DNA from: Mytilus edulis
Lineage: Eukaryota; Mollusca; Bivalvia; Mytilida; Mytilidae
DNA length: 64,000 bases
Assembly: GCF_963676685.1 (NCBI RefSeq)
Contig: NC_092344.1
Location: 49,622,830-49,686,829, forward strand
Direction: 5' to 3'
Under the pieces are notes generated by a model. The model searched no databases, was not told where the DNA came from, and saw only the letters and a program-made list of their open reading frames with translations. Below, one piece after another: positions 1 through 12,839 of the stretch. Each line of letters starts with the position of its first letter. Position 1 is the stretch's first letter. A program made the translations under genes and the position numbers.

Positions 1-48
1 TTATAAATAAAGAGACCTGTCAATTAGATTATTCCTGAAACCTCATAT

Positions 49-70
49 GTATATATATATATATATATAT
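49..70. repeat. (TA)n microsatellite
   Basis: Uninterrupted TA dinucleotide run. A second TA run lies near 250-270. Apart from these, bases 1-282 show no gene or recognisable element. Confidence 0.9.
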
Positions 71-570
71 TAGTCAAATACATTTTGTTTAAATATACTT
101 CTTCATTTTTTTGGTCTTTTGGAAAATGTTGTTTGTGCTGTATTTAGACCCTTCTACAACAAAATTTGTTTTACATGCACATGTATAAAAATTGCGGTTT
201 TTATCCAACGCAATCATAGGTTTGAACATAGTTTTCAATTTATACTCGTTTATATATATATATATATATGTGAAACAGAATACCAGATGCTCCGCAGGGC
301 ACAGCTATATACGACCGCAGAGGTTGAACCCTGAACAGTTGGGGCAAGTATGGACACAACATTTAAGCTGGATTCAGCTCTAAATTTGGATTGTGATTAA
401 ATAGTTGACACAGCATAGGTTTCTGACACAGAATGAATGTGGTCTAATGAACTTCAAATATTTTTTTTGCCTTTGAGCAATTCACTATGCTGTTGAATAT
501 TAATCCTCTCAAAAAAATGTTCGAAGAAATTTTCTTTTTATTTATGAAATCTGAAATGAGAAAAATTTAA

Positions 571-593
571 CCCCCCCCCCCCCCCCCCCCCCC
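571..593. repeat. Poly-C tract, 23 bp
   Basis: A pure run of C inside element A. A similar C run occurs near 31231-31245. Such tracts are prone to sequencing and length errors. Confidence 0.9.
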
Positions 594-852
594 ATTTTCT
601 TTCACATCCCCCTTTTCCTTTTTCCAAAACTGATCTCAATTCAAATTCCTAATGGAGTTTGCAACAATAACTACTCATTTAAATACATCATAAAATATTA
701 AAATGTAAAATAAAGTGCTTTTTATCACTGAATGGTAAAGATTGTTTTAATTTATCAGTTGGAAGTAAAAGTGAATATACATTGTATATTGTATAAAACA
801 ATGATTTAAGTTGATTCAACTACTATTCTGGACAAAGAAAGATAACTCCAAT

Positions 853-1090
853 TGAAAATTTCTTGCTATTGCACAATATTGTGCAATTAGATATTTCTTG
901 CTATTGCGCAATACTGTGCAATTGAAAATATTTGCCATTGCACAATACTGTGCAATTGAAGATTTCTTGCTATTGCGCAATACTGTGCAATTGAAAATTG
1001 CTTGCTATTGCACAATACTGTGCAATTGAAGATTTCTTGCTATTGCTGAATACTGTGCAATTGAAAATTTCTTGCTATTGCACAATACTT
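853..1090. repeat. Palindromic minisatellite (~37-bp unit, 6-7 copies)
   Basis: Each unit reads roughly 'CTTGCTATTGCACAATACTG' followed by 'TGCAATTGAAAATTT'. Its core TTGCACAATA(C/T)TGTGCAA is a perfect or near-perfect palindrome. Units differ at a few positions, for example GCACAA versus GCGCAA. A single unit is present near 4590-4615 in element A copy 2, and a degraded one near 45318, so the array is an expansion of a motif belonging to element A. Confidence 0.85.
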
Positions 1091-2042
1091 AATATAATAA
1101 TTTTGGATCCTGATTTGAACCAACTTGAAAACTGGGCCCATAATCAAAAATCTACGTATATGTTTAGATTCAGCATATCAAAAAAGCCCAAGAATTCAAT
1201 TTTTGTTAAAATCAAACTTAGTTTAATTTTGGACCCTTTGGACTTTAATGTAGACCAATTTGAAAACAGGACCAAAAATTAAGAATCTACATACACAGTT
1301 AGATTCGGCATATCAAAGAAAAAGAACCCCAATTATTCAATTTTTGTTGAAATCAAACAAAGTTTAATTTTGGACCCCGATTTGGATCAACTTGAAAACT
1401 GGGCCAATAATCAAAAATCTAAGTACATTTTTAGATTCAGCATATCAAAGAACCCCAATTTTTCAATTTTTGATGAAATCAAACAAAGTTCAATTTTGGA
1501 CCCTTTGGGCCCCTTATTCCTAAACTGTTGGGACCAAAACTCCCAAAATCAATTTCAACCTTCCTTTTGTGTTCATAAACCTTGTGTTTAAATTTCATTG
1601 ATTTCTATTTACTTATACTAAAGTTATTGTACGAAAACCAAGAATAATGCTTATTTGGGCCCTTTTTTGGCCCCTTATTCCTAAACTGTTGGAACCAAAA
1701 CTCCCAAAATCAATCCCAACCTTCCTTTTGTGGTCATAAACCTTGTGTCAAAATTTCATAGATTTCAATTTACTGAAAATAAAGGTATAGTGCGAAAACC
1801 AAGAAAATGCTTATTTGGGCCCTTTTTTGGCCCCTAATTCCTAAAATGTTGAGACCAAAACTCCCAAAATCAATCTCAACCTTCCTTTTGTTGTCATAAA
1901 CCTTGTGTTAAAATTTCATAGATTTCTATTCACTTTTACTAAAGTTAGAGTGCGAAAACTAAAAGTATTCGTACGACGACGACGACGCCAACGTGATAGC
2001 AATATACGACGAAAAATCAAAATTTTCGCGGTCGTATAAAAA

Positions 2043-4235
2043 ATTGTAGCTTTAAATTTAGCTGTTTTCAAGTTTACCTCTGTGCAGAACTTGCCACAGC
2101 GATGAGGTATATAAATGTTCAAAACCAAATATATTTGACCTGGATTTCAGTTTTCTGTTTTATTTCATTTTTTTTTATGTATGTCATGTTCATATATCCT
2201 ATAATAAACTGGTAATTCAATTCAGCGTTATATTATTTCATTTTCAGTGACTTTTAGATTCCTTAGGTATATATGATATTTTTTTTCTTTTCCTTTCTTT
2301 TCTGTAAATCATTGTACCTTTATGTAAATCATTGGGCAGTTTTATCCAATTTCTTAACATGAAGTTCCTTAAGATTAAAAAAAATTTATTATGGCTAAAA
2401 AATTTAATTCTGTAGTTAAAAGTCAACTTTAAAAGAAAAAAAAAATTATCAGTAAAATAGGGGATTTTTTTTAAATTTAAACATTTTACACTGGATACTG
2501 ACTTTTGATCATAAAAATGTTTTGCTTGTTTCCAAGTTCATAAAATTGCATGAAGATTTGACAAATCCTTAAAAGTATAGAAAAAAAATACCACAGATTG
2601 GGCCTAAATGCTGACACCACCAAAACGTAGGATTAAAATGTCCTGGTGACAGACGCCACAAAAATAGTATTAGGCCTAAATTAAAATATTGTTTGTTTGC
2701 CCTTTTCCGACCCTATGTTTTGAAACAGGGTAGGTAGGTAGGTAAAATATTTTATTTTTTTCCAAAAAAAATAATTTGGCTTGGTATATTTTTTGTCATG
2801 GGTAGGTAGGTAGGTATAATATTTTATTTTATATTGCAAAAAAACATGAAACCCTGACGGGTTAAAATGCAAACATAGTACATTGTATACACAAGTGACA
2901 AGAAACATAATATACAAAATCTGCATAATGTCATTTTTGTCTGTTTTGCTTTTGCTAATAAGTTGATGAGACTAGTAGTATAATAGTCCCAGGAAGTTTT
3001 GAAAAAAAAATATCATGTAGAATGTGAAGTTAATTCATATGCAAGACTACTTTGTTTTCAAATATCAAAATATAGAGCTGTGCCGCATATTTTCAACGTG
3101 TATATGCCTAGAACTTTGAAGAGTTTTAACTTGCACTAATATTCTGTACTACGTACCTTGTACGCTGACCTCTACCTAAAGGTTTTCTGTATATCATAAG
3201 CGATTACTTTGTCCTGGTAAAATATGTCCGGGCAGAGATACATTACTAGTAGAAAAAGTCCCTAGAGTGTTTAAATTTGGTGTGTGTCTGGGTTTCCAAT
3301 AAAAATGCTACAAGACTTGAACTCAATTCTGAATCTGAATAAGTACGTTGCAGGGCCAGTATATATGGCATCAGTGGCAACGGGAGAGAGGCGCTGGAAA
3401 ATTAATCCAACGTTGTGAGAGCAACCGAAGTTTAAAGCTCTCAATTGTCTAAGCACACACGAGATTGTCTGGTAGTCTATTCCATTCGGGAACGTATTCT
3501 ACATCGCAATTTATAAATGATCTGTTTGGAAAACTTGGGAGCTTTTACTGCCAAATATTCTCCACTTTACAGGCTTTTGCCACCTTTGGTCATGTCAGAT
3601 ATAAATAATACAGCAATGCTGGTCGAAGGCATCTTTAACATAATCATCCTGATCTACGGATTACAAAAGGCCATCCCTACTGTACATAGAATACAACTTC
3701 CGTTTACAAAAAAGTTTGTACACACGTTGATAATTTTGTATTAAACGAACTTTTTTGTAAGTGAACCCTGCTCTCCAAGTATAAAGATACAGAGTAACGT
3801 ACGTCATATCTAGCTGTGAAAACGTAGCTCTATTGTCCTTTGATTTTTTTTTTGCCATAGATCTATGGTCCGCAAATATCAAAAATCATCAAAAGGACCT
3901 TAAGAGCTACGTTTTCGCAGCTAACGTCATATCATCATGTTTTCTCAAAGCGTTCAACATCGATTTCAAACAAATGCTTTGAAACTCTATATGCAAGTGT
4001 TCATGTCAAACGCTCACGAGATACCAAACGGACTAGACCTTATACGGTAAAGATAAAACCCGAGGATTCCGGTAAAAAAGTTTTGAGCGGGAAATACAAA
4101 TATAAGATTTTTGGTAGGAACGAAAAGATAAAATAAAATAAAATCTTGCTGGTAAATACAAATAAAAGATTTTCAGGCGGAACGAATTGACAGGGTCGGT
4201 CAGTAAAGGGCAAACAAACAATATTTTAATTTAAG
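2043..4235. other. No gene seen; repeat fragments
   Basis: No convincing coding sequence. Near 2725-2830 a block of GTAGGTAGGTAGGTA followed by an AATATTTTATTTT stretch occurs twice in direct orientation about 90 bp apart. The stretch around 3050-3180 resembles 47860-47990, marking another dispersed repeat. One unit of the 4236-4400 tandem repeat also lies alone near 2640-2670. Confidence 0.6.
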
Positions 4236-4400
4236 CCTTATACAGACACTTTTACGTCCTGGTGACAGACGCCACAAAAATAGTATTATACAGACTCTTT
4301 TATGTCCTGGTGAAAGACGCCACAAAAATAGTATTATACAGACTGTTTTATGTCCTGGTGACAGACACCACAAAAATAGTATTCTACAGACTCTTTTCTA
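4236..4400. repeat. Tandem repeat, ~46-48 bp unit, 3.5-4 copies
   Basis: Repeating unit starts 'TATACAGAC' and contains 'GTCCTGGTGACAGACGCCAC' then 'AAAAATAGTAT'. The 64-codon open frames over it are repeat read-through and not genes. It abuts element A copy 2. Confidence 0.85.
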
Positions 4401-4411
4401 ACAACATTAAA

Positions 4412-5333
4412 CCAGGTGCTCCGCAGGGCGCAGCTATATACGACCCCAGTGGTTGAACCCTGAACAGTGGGGGCAAATTTGGTCACAATATTCAAGCTTG
4501 ATACTGTCTGAATTTGGATTGTGATCAAATTTTTTACATAATATGGGTTTTTGTCACAAAATTAATGTGGTCAAAGATCTAACAAATCTATTGCACAATA
4601 CTGTGCAATTGAATATTTCTTCTTGAAACTTTTCAAAATTTGAAATTTTAAAAATTTTGAAAAAAAAGGAATCCCTTTAAAAATGGTAAACAAAAAATCC
4701 CCACCCCCCACTTTTTGAAACCCCCATTGGAGCAATAACCCTTAAACTCAATCCCATGCTTTCTTTTGTAGTATTGAACCTTGTAGTACAATTTCAGAGA
4801 GATCCATACACTTAAACACAAGTAATTGTCATGATTGTTTGGAAACTAGAAACATTCTTCTTTTTGGCCCTTTTTCGGCCCCTAAATCCTACATATTTTG
4901 GGCAATTAACCCAAATCTTAATCCCAGCCTCCCCTTTGTTATATGGTACGTTGTGGTACAATTTCAGAGAGATCCATACAATTACACACAAGTTATTGTC
5001 TGGAAACTAGAAAAATGCTTGTTTTGGCCCCTTTTTGGCCCTTAATTCCTAAACTTTGGCCCCATAACCCTGAAAATGAATCCAATCCTTCTACTTGTGG
5101 TTTTAAACATAGTGATATAATTTCAGAGCAATTGAAATACTTGTACACAAGTTTATTATCCTGAAACTAGAAAAATGCTTGTTTTGGGCCCCTTTTTCCT
5201 AAACAGTTGGAACCATCATCCCCAAAATTAATCCCAACCTTCATTTAGTGGTATTGAAGCTTCTGTAGACAACGCAGACGACGAAATCATACCATTATAC
5301 GATCCCAAAATTTGTTTTGGGGTCGTATAAAAA
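4412..5333 (+). mobile_element. Dispersed element A, copy 2
   Basis: Same opening block (GCTCCGCAGGGC... TATACGACC) and same closing GGTCGTATAA as copy 1. It contains three ~160-bp 'GGCCCCTTTTTGGCCC' units and a single palindromic minisatellite unit, so it is a shorter, diverged version of the same family. Non-coding. Confidence 0.65.
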
Positions 5334-5411
5334 TAAGACTCCAAGAAATCTGTAGCACTCTCCTGGCATCATACACGTACATGTCATTATACAAAATAGT
5401 AAGAGTGTGCA

Positions 5412-5610
5412 TACTGTAAACTCAGAAATTATTGCGTGCATATATTATTTCAATTTTGTAATTTTAGACTAAATTACGATTTTAATTTTTGCAATATAGA
5501 GAAAAATCTTGTGAAATTCATATAAAAAATGTGTTTAAATTATTGCAATTATAATCATGTCCATTTTTTGCAATAAGAAAAACATTGCAATAATTTCTGA
5601 ATTTACAGTA
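5412..5610. mobile_element. TA-flanked MITE, copy 1 (199 bp)
   Basis: Ends form an inverted pair: TACTGTAAACTCAGAAATTA on the left and the reverse complement of TACTGTAAATTCAGAAATTA on the right, giving a TIR of about 22 bp with TA at both outer edges. The interior is AT-rich and non-coding. A second copy lies at 45523-45730. The TA edges fit a Tc1/mariner-type MITE; family assignment is inference. Confidence 0.7.
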
Positions 5611-5827
5611 TTTGTCACAAAGACGGCACAATGATATGTTTACAACAAAGTCTAAAAATTCTTTAAATTCAATTCAGAAACCCCAATCACATAAAATAAA
5701 GAGGAGCAATGGAATATGACAGCTGTTAAGTGATGGATGTAGCTCACAACATGTACAATTCAGGCCCTGGTGAACTTGTCAACTTAAAAAACAAACACAA
5801 AATTGATGACAGTCGAAACAAATAAAA

Positions 5828-8800
5828 TTATCTTTTCAAGGTAGAGGGGAAACCTTTTCTTTTCTTGGTTGCTACAAATGCACTGTCTGGTTTAGAACTT
5901 CTTTTAATTCCACTTCTGTGTAAGTTTGATAAACTCAGCATCCCATCTGGTTCTCTTGTCTTTATCTGTGTAAATTCTGTAGGGAAGGGATGAATTTCAA
6001 AATATTGTTAATCTTTTTTTATTGGACAAATTCATGTATGAAATATTAATACACAAGAACATTAATCGGATATTAACTCAGTAAAGCAAAGACCAGGAAA
6101 TGTTTCAGACAAAATGAAACTTGCATGGAAATCATATAAACAATTCCACTAATGAATGACATCAGTCCTAGAATTGACGATATGTAAATTATAATATTGA
6201 CCTTTCAATGTTGATGTAAAAACGATAAGGATTTCCATGAGTGGAATTTGCAACATCTTCAGATTATCTCATAATTTTAACTTTTTTTCACAACAACCTC
6301 CTTGTTTGATGATTAGCAAATCTTCATATACAATTCTAAACTAGATACGTTAAGGATGTTTGCTAGTCAGTTTCAAAATAACAATCTTTTCATAACACTT
6401 GTATATATTGATAGAGGATTAATACAGGAACCAAATAAGCAAAAAAAAAATATAGGTCAATGTGCTTGTTTTCGAGATATTAGCCATTGAAATTTTGGCA
6501 GGAAATTGTTCTCTACTGATTTTTCATAGCTTTATCATTGACAAGTTCAAGCTCTCAACAACTATTAAAAAATAACAAAAAAATTATAAGACTTTTACAG
6601 ATGGCTTTTAATTATACATGTAAAAGTTTGCCAATGGGCAAAAATTTTCAAGGCATTCAAATGAATGAAACCAGAGGATTCCGAAAATCTGACAAAAAAA
6701 ACAAAACATGACAAGCGAACATCCTTAGGGAAAATTCAGGTGGTTTCACAAAGGGGAACATTTATAAGCGGTGATATGACATGTATGATATGATATGATA
6801 TGATATGATACATATGAAAAGAGACATTCAGCTATTACACTACCAAAGTAATTCCTACCCGTCTCAGAACTGTTTCATGAAATAGAATAGGTACCTTTCT
6901 CTTTTTGTTGTTGTTTATCATTTTCATCAGGTATACGCTTATCCATTTCTGTAGAACTGTTTAGCTTTTCTTTGTTCTGGTTCCCGTTACTGTCACTAAT
7001 GTCAGACTGAGGACTTGTTATTTTCGTCTCCATATTGGTCAAGTCTGATTCTTAAATATTTCATTGATTGATGATGTATACCTTGTGCTGCCTAAGCACA
7101 AAAAAGCTATATCGCAGCAAATTTAATTTCTTTAAATTCAAAATGTTCCAAAAAAGTTTAAATCTGATTAGCACTGATTAGCACTTTAAAAGTTATTCTA
7201 ATTGGATCTTTTTTTGGTATGTTGCATTTCTTTTTCTTTGGATTTGCTCTGACAGACAATTCCTTATAACATGTATAAAGATGAATCAAGGTAAAGGATT
7301 CAAGTGGCACAAATGTATTATGAATTTCTGTAAACATTATAAGAATTTGTAAATTGTTTGTGAAGTTGAAAACATCTACTAACATGACTAAGTACTAAAT
7401 TTTCAAATGGAAAATCAAAATGTTTTGTATGGAATATATGAGAATTGGAAAAGTTAAAAAGAAAATCCATTGACTTATATGGAAAAAAAACATAATAAGA
7501 TTCATTTTTTTCAGAGATCAATTGTTGATTCAATCTTTGTTTCATGTGATATTTTGCTCAAAATGAGAATTATGAATACTGCTTAAAGTAACAGCTCTCT
7601 ATAAATGATAACCAAGGCCTTCTTGAAGTATTCAGTGAACAAGAATGATGACTGTTAATTTGAAAATATTGCCAAACAACTACCTTTAACCCTTTCCTCC
7701 TTACTGTCGCCTTTTGATGCCTGTGTAGTACAAATGTACCTCAGTTGAAACACTTTGACTACTAAATGTCTGCATGGGACTTGGAAAAAATTGTATCCAA
7801 TATGAAAAGGATATTCATGAGAATATCTGACTTCAATTTTATTATGAAATATTTGTTTTCACAATGCATTTATACTTTAAACCTGAAGATTTATTTTTAA
7901 TTGGAAAAATCCTATGCGAATCTAGTACGTAAAAAAAATATTCCATGGAGGAAAGGGTTAACTTAACTAACAAAACATGCATGTTACATGGATAAATTTT
8001 CTGTTCATCTCCTACGTCATAATGGTTATTTGATAATGCCACTGTAAGAACTGATTGTCTAATGAAGTCATTACACTGATTCAGTCAGTTTTACCTATTT
8101 ATAAAATACTCAAGGTTGTTCTCTTAAGATGACACATCAATTTGTGATTGTGAAATTTAGTTAACAAGTTTTATATACTTTACCTGTTTGTACTGGTTCA
8201 TTTGTTTCATGATTTGTTTCTGTAACATCTGTGTCCTTTGCTCTCTTATTTTCTTGAGAATCTTTAGAAATCTCTGTTTCTGCTGTAGATGCTCCTGTTT
8301 TCAATGATTGTTTTTTACTGTCACTCAAAATGTTTTCAGCTTAAATAGGAGAATTTTACATACATTTCAGAAACTGTTTAACACGTCTTTGATCTAAAGA
8401 TTTTATTTTGTATACTTATTCATGTGGAATAAAACACATGTTGAAGTGAATATATCTGACAGAATGTTAAATATCAAAAATAAAAAAAATTTCATATACA
8501 TGATATAAACAACTAATTAAACATTTTCTTTTCATATATTATTTATGGTTTGGAAACAAGGAAAGTCTTAGCTAAAATACAATAAACATTGTGTATAAAT
8601 TTCATAACATTTAGTCGCTCCAAACTAAAGTTAGAGAATGGTAACTAATTTTAGGACTTACCAACAGAAGGATAGACGGACAGATGTTCAGGGACAACAC
8701 TTAATTCCCCCTCTGTCAAAGCAGAAAAATGTCCACTTGATTGTGTTTCCAATAGCCTCTCTTGATATATATATGTATATATATATATATGAAGCTTTTT

Positions 8801-11800
8801 TTTAAATCTCATCCTGACATTTTGACATTTAGATAGAATTACTTTGACTTATAATTTTTAGAATCCTGAATCAATCTTTCAAAATTACATCTAGTTATTT
8901 GACTTCTAACATGTCTAACATAAGAAACTAGAGGCTTTTAAGAGCCTGTGTCGCTCACCTTGGTCTATGTGCATATTTAACAAAAGACACAGATGGATTA
9001 ATGGCAAAATTGTGTTTTGGTGATGGTGATGTGTTTGTAGATCTTACTTTACTGAACATTCTTGCTACTTATAATTATCTTCATCTTTAATGAACTTTCA
9101 TTAGTTACAGAGGAAAATAATTTGTTAAAAATTTATACAAAAATTTACAAAATTTATGAAAATTGTTAAAAATTGACTGTAAAGGGCTGTAACTCGTTAT
9201 GGGGTCAACTGACCATTTTTGTCATGTGATTTATTTGTAGATCTTACTTTGCTGAACATTATTGCTGATTACAGTTTATCTCTATCTACATTAATATTCA
9301 AGATAATAACCAAAAACGTCAAAATTTCCTTAAGAATTACCAATTCAGGGGCAGCAACCCAACAACCAGTTGTCCGATTTGTCTGAAAATTTCAGGTCAG
9401 ATATATCTTAACTTAATAAACATTTTGACCCTCATCAGATTTGCTCTAAATGCTTCGGTTTCAGAGTTATATGCCAAAATCTACATTTTACCCCCTATAT
9501 GTTCCATTTTTAGCCATGGTGGCCATCTTGGTTGGTTGGCCAGGTCACACCACACATTTTTTTAACTAGATACCCCAATGATGATTGTGGCCAAGTATGG
9601 TTAAATTTGGCCCAGTAGTTTCAGGAGAAGATTTTTGTAAAAGATTACAAAAATTTACAAAAAATTGGTAAAAAATTACTATAAAGAGCAATAACTCCTT
9701 AAGGGGTCAACTGACCGTTTTGGTCATGTTAACTTATTTGTAGATCTTACTTTGCTGATCATTATTGCTGTTCACAGTTTATCTCTATCTATAATAATAT
9801 TCAAGATATTAACCAAAAACTGCAAAATTTCCTTAAAATTGCCAATTCAGGGACAGCAACCCAACAACCTATTGTCCAATTTGTCTGAAAATTTCAGGGC
9901 AGTAGATCTGGACTTGATAAACAATTTAACCCCATGTCAGGAAAGCTCTTAATGCTTTGGTTTCAGAGTTATAAGCCAAAATCTCATTTTACCCCTATGT
10001 TCTATTTTTAGCCATGGCGGCCATCTTGGTTGGTTGGCTGGGTCACGCCACACATTTAAAACAAGATACTCCAATGATGATTGTGGCCAAGTTTGATTAA
10101 ATTTGGCCCAGTAGTTTCAGAGGAGAAGATTTTTGTAAAAGATTACAAAAATTTACAAAAAATTGGTAAAAATTTAGGCCAGGTGAGCTAAAAATTTAAA
10201 GAAAAAATTGTATATAATACCCTATTATAAATCACACAGACTGCTAAGTCAAGTCTTAATTAAAAGAAAAAGGAATTTGTAAAACTCCATATTTATATCT
10301 TTTCATCATTCAGAACACTTTCCCTTGTATTTTAACCATACAGTCCAATACCTTGTGATTCACTGCTCTTTTGATCTGTCATCCCTCCACATCCCTGGTC
10401 TACTGCACCAGAAAGTTTACTGACATCCGGTTCAACAGTTTTTTTATCTGCCAGATTTGAGCTTGTCTTATCTTCTGGCCCAGCATGTTCATTGCTGTCT
10501 GAGCCACTACTTTCTTGATCTCTCAATCCTGGACTTTCATTGTCGATGGGACTAAAACTTCCATTACAGACTGGCTCACCAGTCTGTGGATCTATCTGCC
10601 CAGGACCAATCAGTTCACTATCTTGTTGTTTGCTAATCAGTTGATCTTTTAACCCTTGACCACTATTCTGTGGCTCACTAGTCTGGTGATCTGTTAGCCC
10701 TGGACTTTCCTGGTCTACTGGATCATCTTTACAACTTTCTTGTGGTTCATTACTCAGTTGATCAGTCAGTCCCAAATTGTCACCAGTTTCTATAGCCTTC
10801 ACATCTTGTTCATCAGTGGTATTCCTGGGAACATCCAGTTCAATCTTAGCAAGACTCATTTGGCTACCAGCCTGCTGTACAATTTCTATAAGAAATAAAA
10901 CAGTTTTTTGTCAAAGTACAACTTCTTACTGTAATAACTACATTATAATATAATGAGTTGCTATATCTACCTCAATATGGATTTTTTCTGAATGTTTTTT
11001 AATGTTCTGTTGCCACCTTTTTAGCAATTTGGACATTTTCCCTGTGATTTCCCTGTCGTGTCAAGATCATATAGAGGATGTGAAAGTCCAAAAATATAAG
11101 ACAAAGAAGTCATGAAACACTACAATCCGCATCAATTTATCAATGATCAGCAACTTGTATATTTTGTCTTTGATCTTACTGCCTAGATTTTTTTCTAGAT
11201 GGAACCTGTAAACAATACTCAAAAGTATAAGGCAATATCAATAAACATCACATTACAATGCAGTTGTGTCACATTTATTTAGTTGAACTGTCACTTTTTT
11301 AACTTACCTGTTACAGATTCGGTTTTATTATCGATAGACACCAGAGGGATGGTTGGAGGTTCCCAAATTTCAGGGCTGCTAGATCCTGAACTCAGTTGAT
11401 CAGATCCTGAACTGCCATGTTCCTCCTTGATGCAAGAGGTGGTTTTATCTAGGCTGTCTACTTTCTGTTGAGTAATTTGTAAATCTAGTTTTAATAGTGC
11501 ATCTCCTGGTAAAGCATCTTCATCTGAAATAAATGGGTAAGAATAATAATAATAAAAAGAAATAGAATAAAAACAATAAGCTTCTCCAGCTTTGTAAGGG
11601 ATACTATTCAACTGGTGACCAAGTCTGAAATCATTCTGTTGAGTATAATAGCAGTGAAAAGTGTGATAATAACTTTGAGTTTATTCAACATATAACAACT
11701 ACCTAACATGTAAGTTGCATCAGAATCCATTATTTTGAGTGGCTAAAATGGCTAACAACAATAGTAAGGTATTTTAAATATCATATTTTATTCTAAAATA

Positions 11801-12444
11801 CAATAGCTATGACTGTAAATGCTATTGTTGACACATGATCGTGGGTGTAGCATAAAAATGTACATATAAGAAAGTTTTTTTGAAATTTATAGGGTTTTAA
11901 AAGATTTTTTTTTAATTTCAAAAAACTATAAAAAGAAGTATATGTACATTGTATTTATACATCATTGTACATGTTATATCTGAATTGAAAATTCAAGGTA
12001 TTTGCAAACAAACAACAACCAAAACATATCACGACTTAATTGGTCAGCTTACATGCAATACATTGCATTGCCATTTACCACAGTAATAACTGATTGATTC
12101 AAAATATGCAGTGAAACTATCAACTTACTAATTGTATTAGGTGTATTAGATGTGTCTTGAGGTGTACCACAAGATGGACAGAATCTGGTTCCAGAAGTCA
12201 ACACTGCGTTACACTTCTGTCCGTCTTTTTTAGTACCACAGCAAACTCTGTCAATAAATAGAGCAGGGTCAATTTTCCATCCGCAGCTCTGACAGAATTT
12301 GGATCCTTCCGCTACAATTTTATCACAAGATGGACAAAGTGTTGTCTTGACAGGAACTGGAGTCTGCACTTCAGTACCACATCCAGTGCAGAATCTTGCT
12401 CCTGCAGGAATCTCAGCTCCACAGGATAAATTTGTGCATTTCAT
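5828..12444 (-). CDS. Zinc-ribbon protein with acidic low-complexity middle and basic tail (7 coding exons, 530 aa)
   Basis: Exons, 5' to 3': 12129-12444 (start codon; the exon continues as 5' UTR to an acceptor at 12464), 11308-11523, 10337-10885, 8662-8712, 8184-8339, 6895-7050, 5828-5976 (TAA). All borders are GT-AG, every intron is phase 1, and the sum is 1593 nt. Three CxxC zinc ribbons sit at residues 3-22, 37-54 and 68-92, each ending in a C-x2-C-G knuckle. Residues about 106-481 are low complexity, rich in Ser, Asp, Glu and Gln, with repeated 'DQ..S.EPQ' and 'PGL.D' phrases. The tail (482-530) is basic with KKRK at 519-522, a possible nuclear signal. Similar N-terminal zinc ribbons occur in RNF213-type proteins, but no AAA or RING part is present here. 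It could bind nucleic acid or protein; function unknown. The small 8662-8712 exon is the least certain. Confidence 0.75.
6785..6811. repeat. (ATATG)n microsatellite
   Basis: Five or so uninterrupted ATATG units, lying in the last intron of the zinc-ribbon gene. Confidence 0.85.
8927..10195 (+). mobile_element. Dispersed element B inside intron 3 of the zinc-ribbon gene
   Basis: It begins 'ACTAGAGGCTTTTAAGAGCC' and 'TGTGTCGCTCACCTT', and ends 'CAGGTGAGCTAAAAA'; the end GGTGAGC is the reverse complement of GCTCACC near the start. Two direct internal units of about 480-500 bp (roughly 9185-9655 and 9690-10185) each hold 'GGGGTCAACTGACC', 'GTAGATCTTACTTTGCTGA' and 'GGTTGGTTGGC'. A reversed fragment occurs at 14343-14445. 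Non-coding; the 66-codon frame at 9752-9952 is repeat sequence. Confidence 0.65.
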
Positions 12445-12839
12445 CTTAGTTCATGACCTTCTACCTGAAAAAAAAACTCCTGATTAAACAAGGTAGACAT
12501 GAAAATCAATCAATTAAAAATAAGTTGCATAAAATGTGTGAAAAAAAATGCAATTAGAAGATAAATTTCATGTTTTACTAGCTAGGAGTAATGGTTTACA
12601 ATTTTGACACAGGCCCTCACTTGTCGCTGAACATTTTTTTTTTCAGAATCAAGGGCTATGCATTTTGGTGCCAAAGTAACTGTAACAAATTAAGACACTT
12701 TAAATATAGTCTTTTCAAAACTGATAACTCATACATGTATGCTTGAAATATTTTTGCTCATTCTAAAAAGAAAAGAAAAGAAAAAGCTATACAAGTCTTC
12801 TCAAGTGCTGTGACTTAATGTATAAAATCCTTTGATGAG

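Larger units (their letters stand above)
283..2042 (+). mobile_element. Dispersed element A, copy 1 (non-coding, with internal sub-repeats)
   Basis: The element opens with a CCAGATGCTCCGCAGGGC-type block followed by TATACGACCGC, and closes with GCGGTCGTATA, so its two ends carry an 11-bp inverted match. Related copies lie at 4412-5333, 12840-13531 and 15167-16326, and a reversed fragment at 45318-45488. Inside, from left to right, are a palindromic minisatellite (853-1090), about three ~130-bp units around 1100-1500 containing 'ATTTTGGACCC', three ~160-bp units around 1507-1970 containing 'GGGCCCCTTATTCCTAAACTGTT', and a GAC microsatellite near 1975. The short open frames inside are only these repeats read as codons. 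The element is probably a non-autonomous DNA transposon, but no target duplication was confirmed. Confidence 0.7.

Noticed and set aside
853-1090. Repeat array with palindromic units, CRISPR-like at first glance
   Set aside because: Units are directly adjacent with near-identical whole sequence and no variable spacers, in a eukaryotic repeat element.
998-1591. Two frames sharing the phrase LDPDLxQLENWAxNQKS
   Set aside because: The similarity comes from ~130-bp internal repeats of element A, not from a gene family.
4262-4456. 64-codon open frame
   Set aside because: Made entirely of the 46-48 bp tandem repeat; periodic codons only.
7158-8042. Several 66-75 codon minus-strand frames between exons of the zinc-ribbon gene
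   Set aside because: No phase-1 splice borders in frame and AT-driven composition; treated as intron.
11690-11740. Possible alternative first exon MDSDATYML with a phase-1 donor (GTAGTT) for the zinc-ribbon gene
   Set aside because: Frame and phase would fit exon 2, but there is no promoter evidence and the donor is weak.
12299-12487. 62-codon plus-strand frame over zinc-ribbon exon 1
   Set aside because: Antisense shadow of a Cys-rich coding exon.
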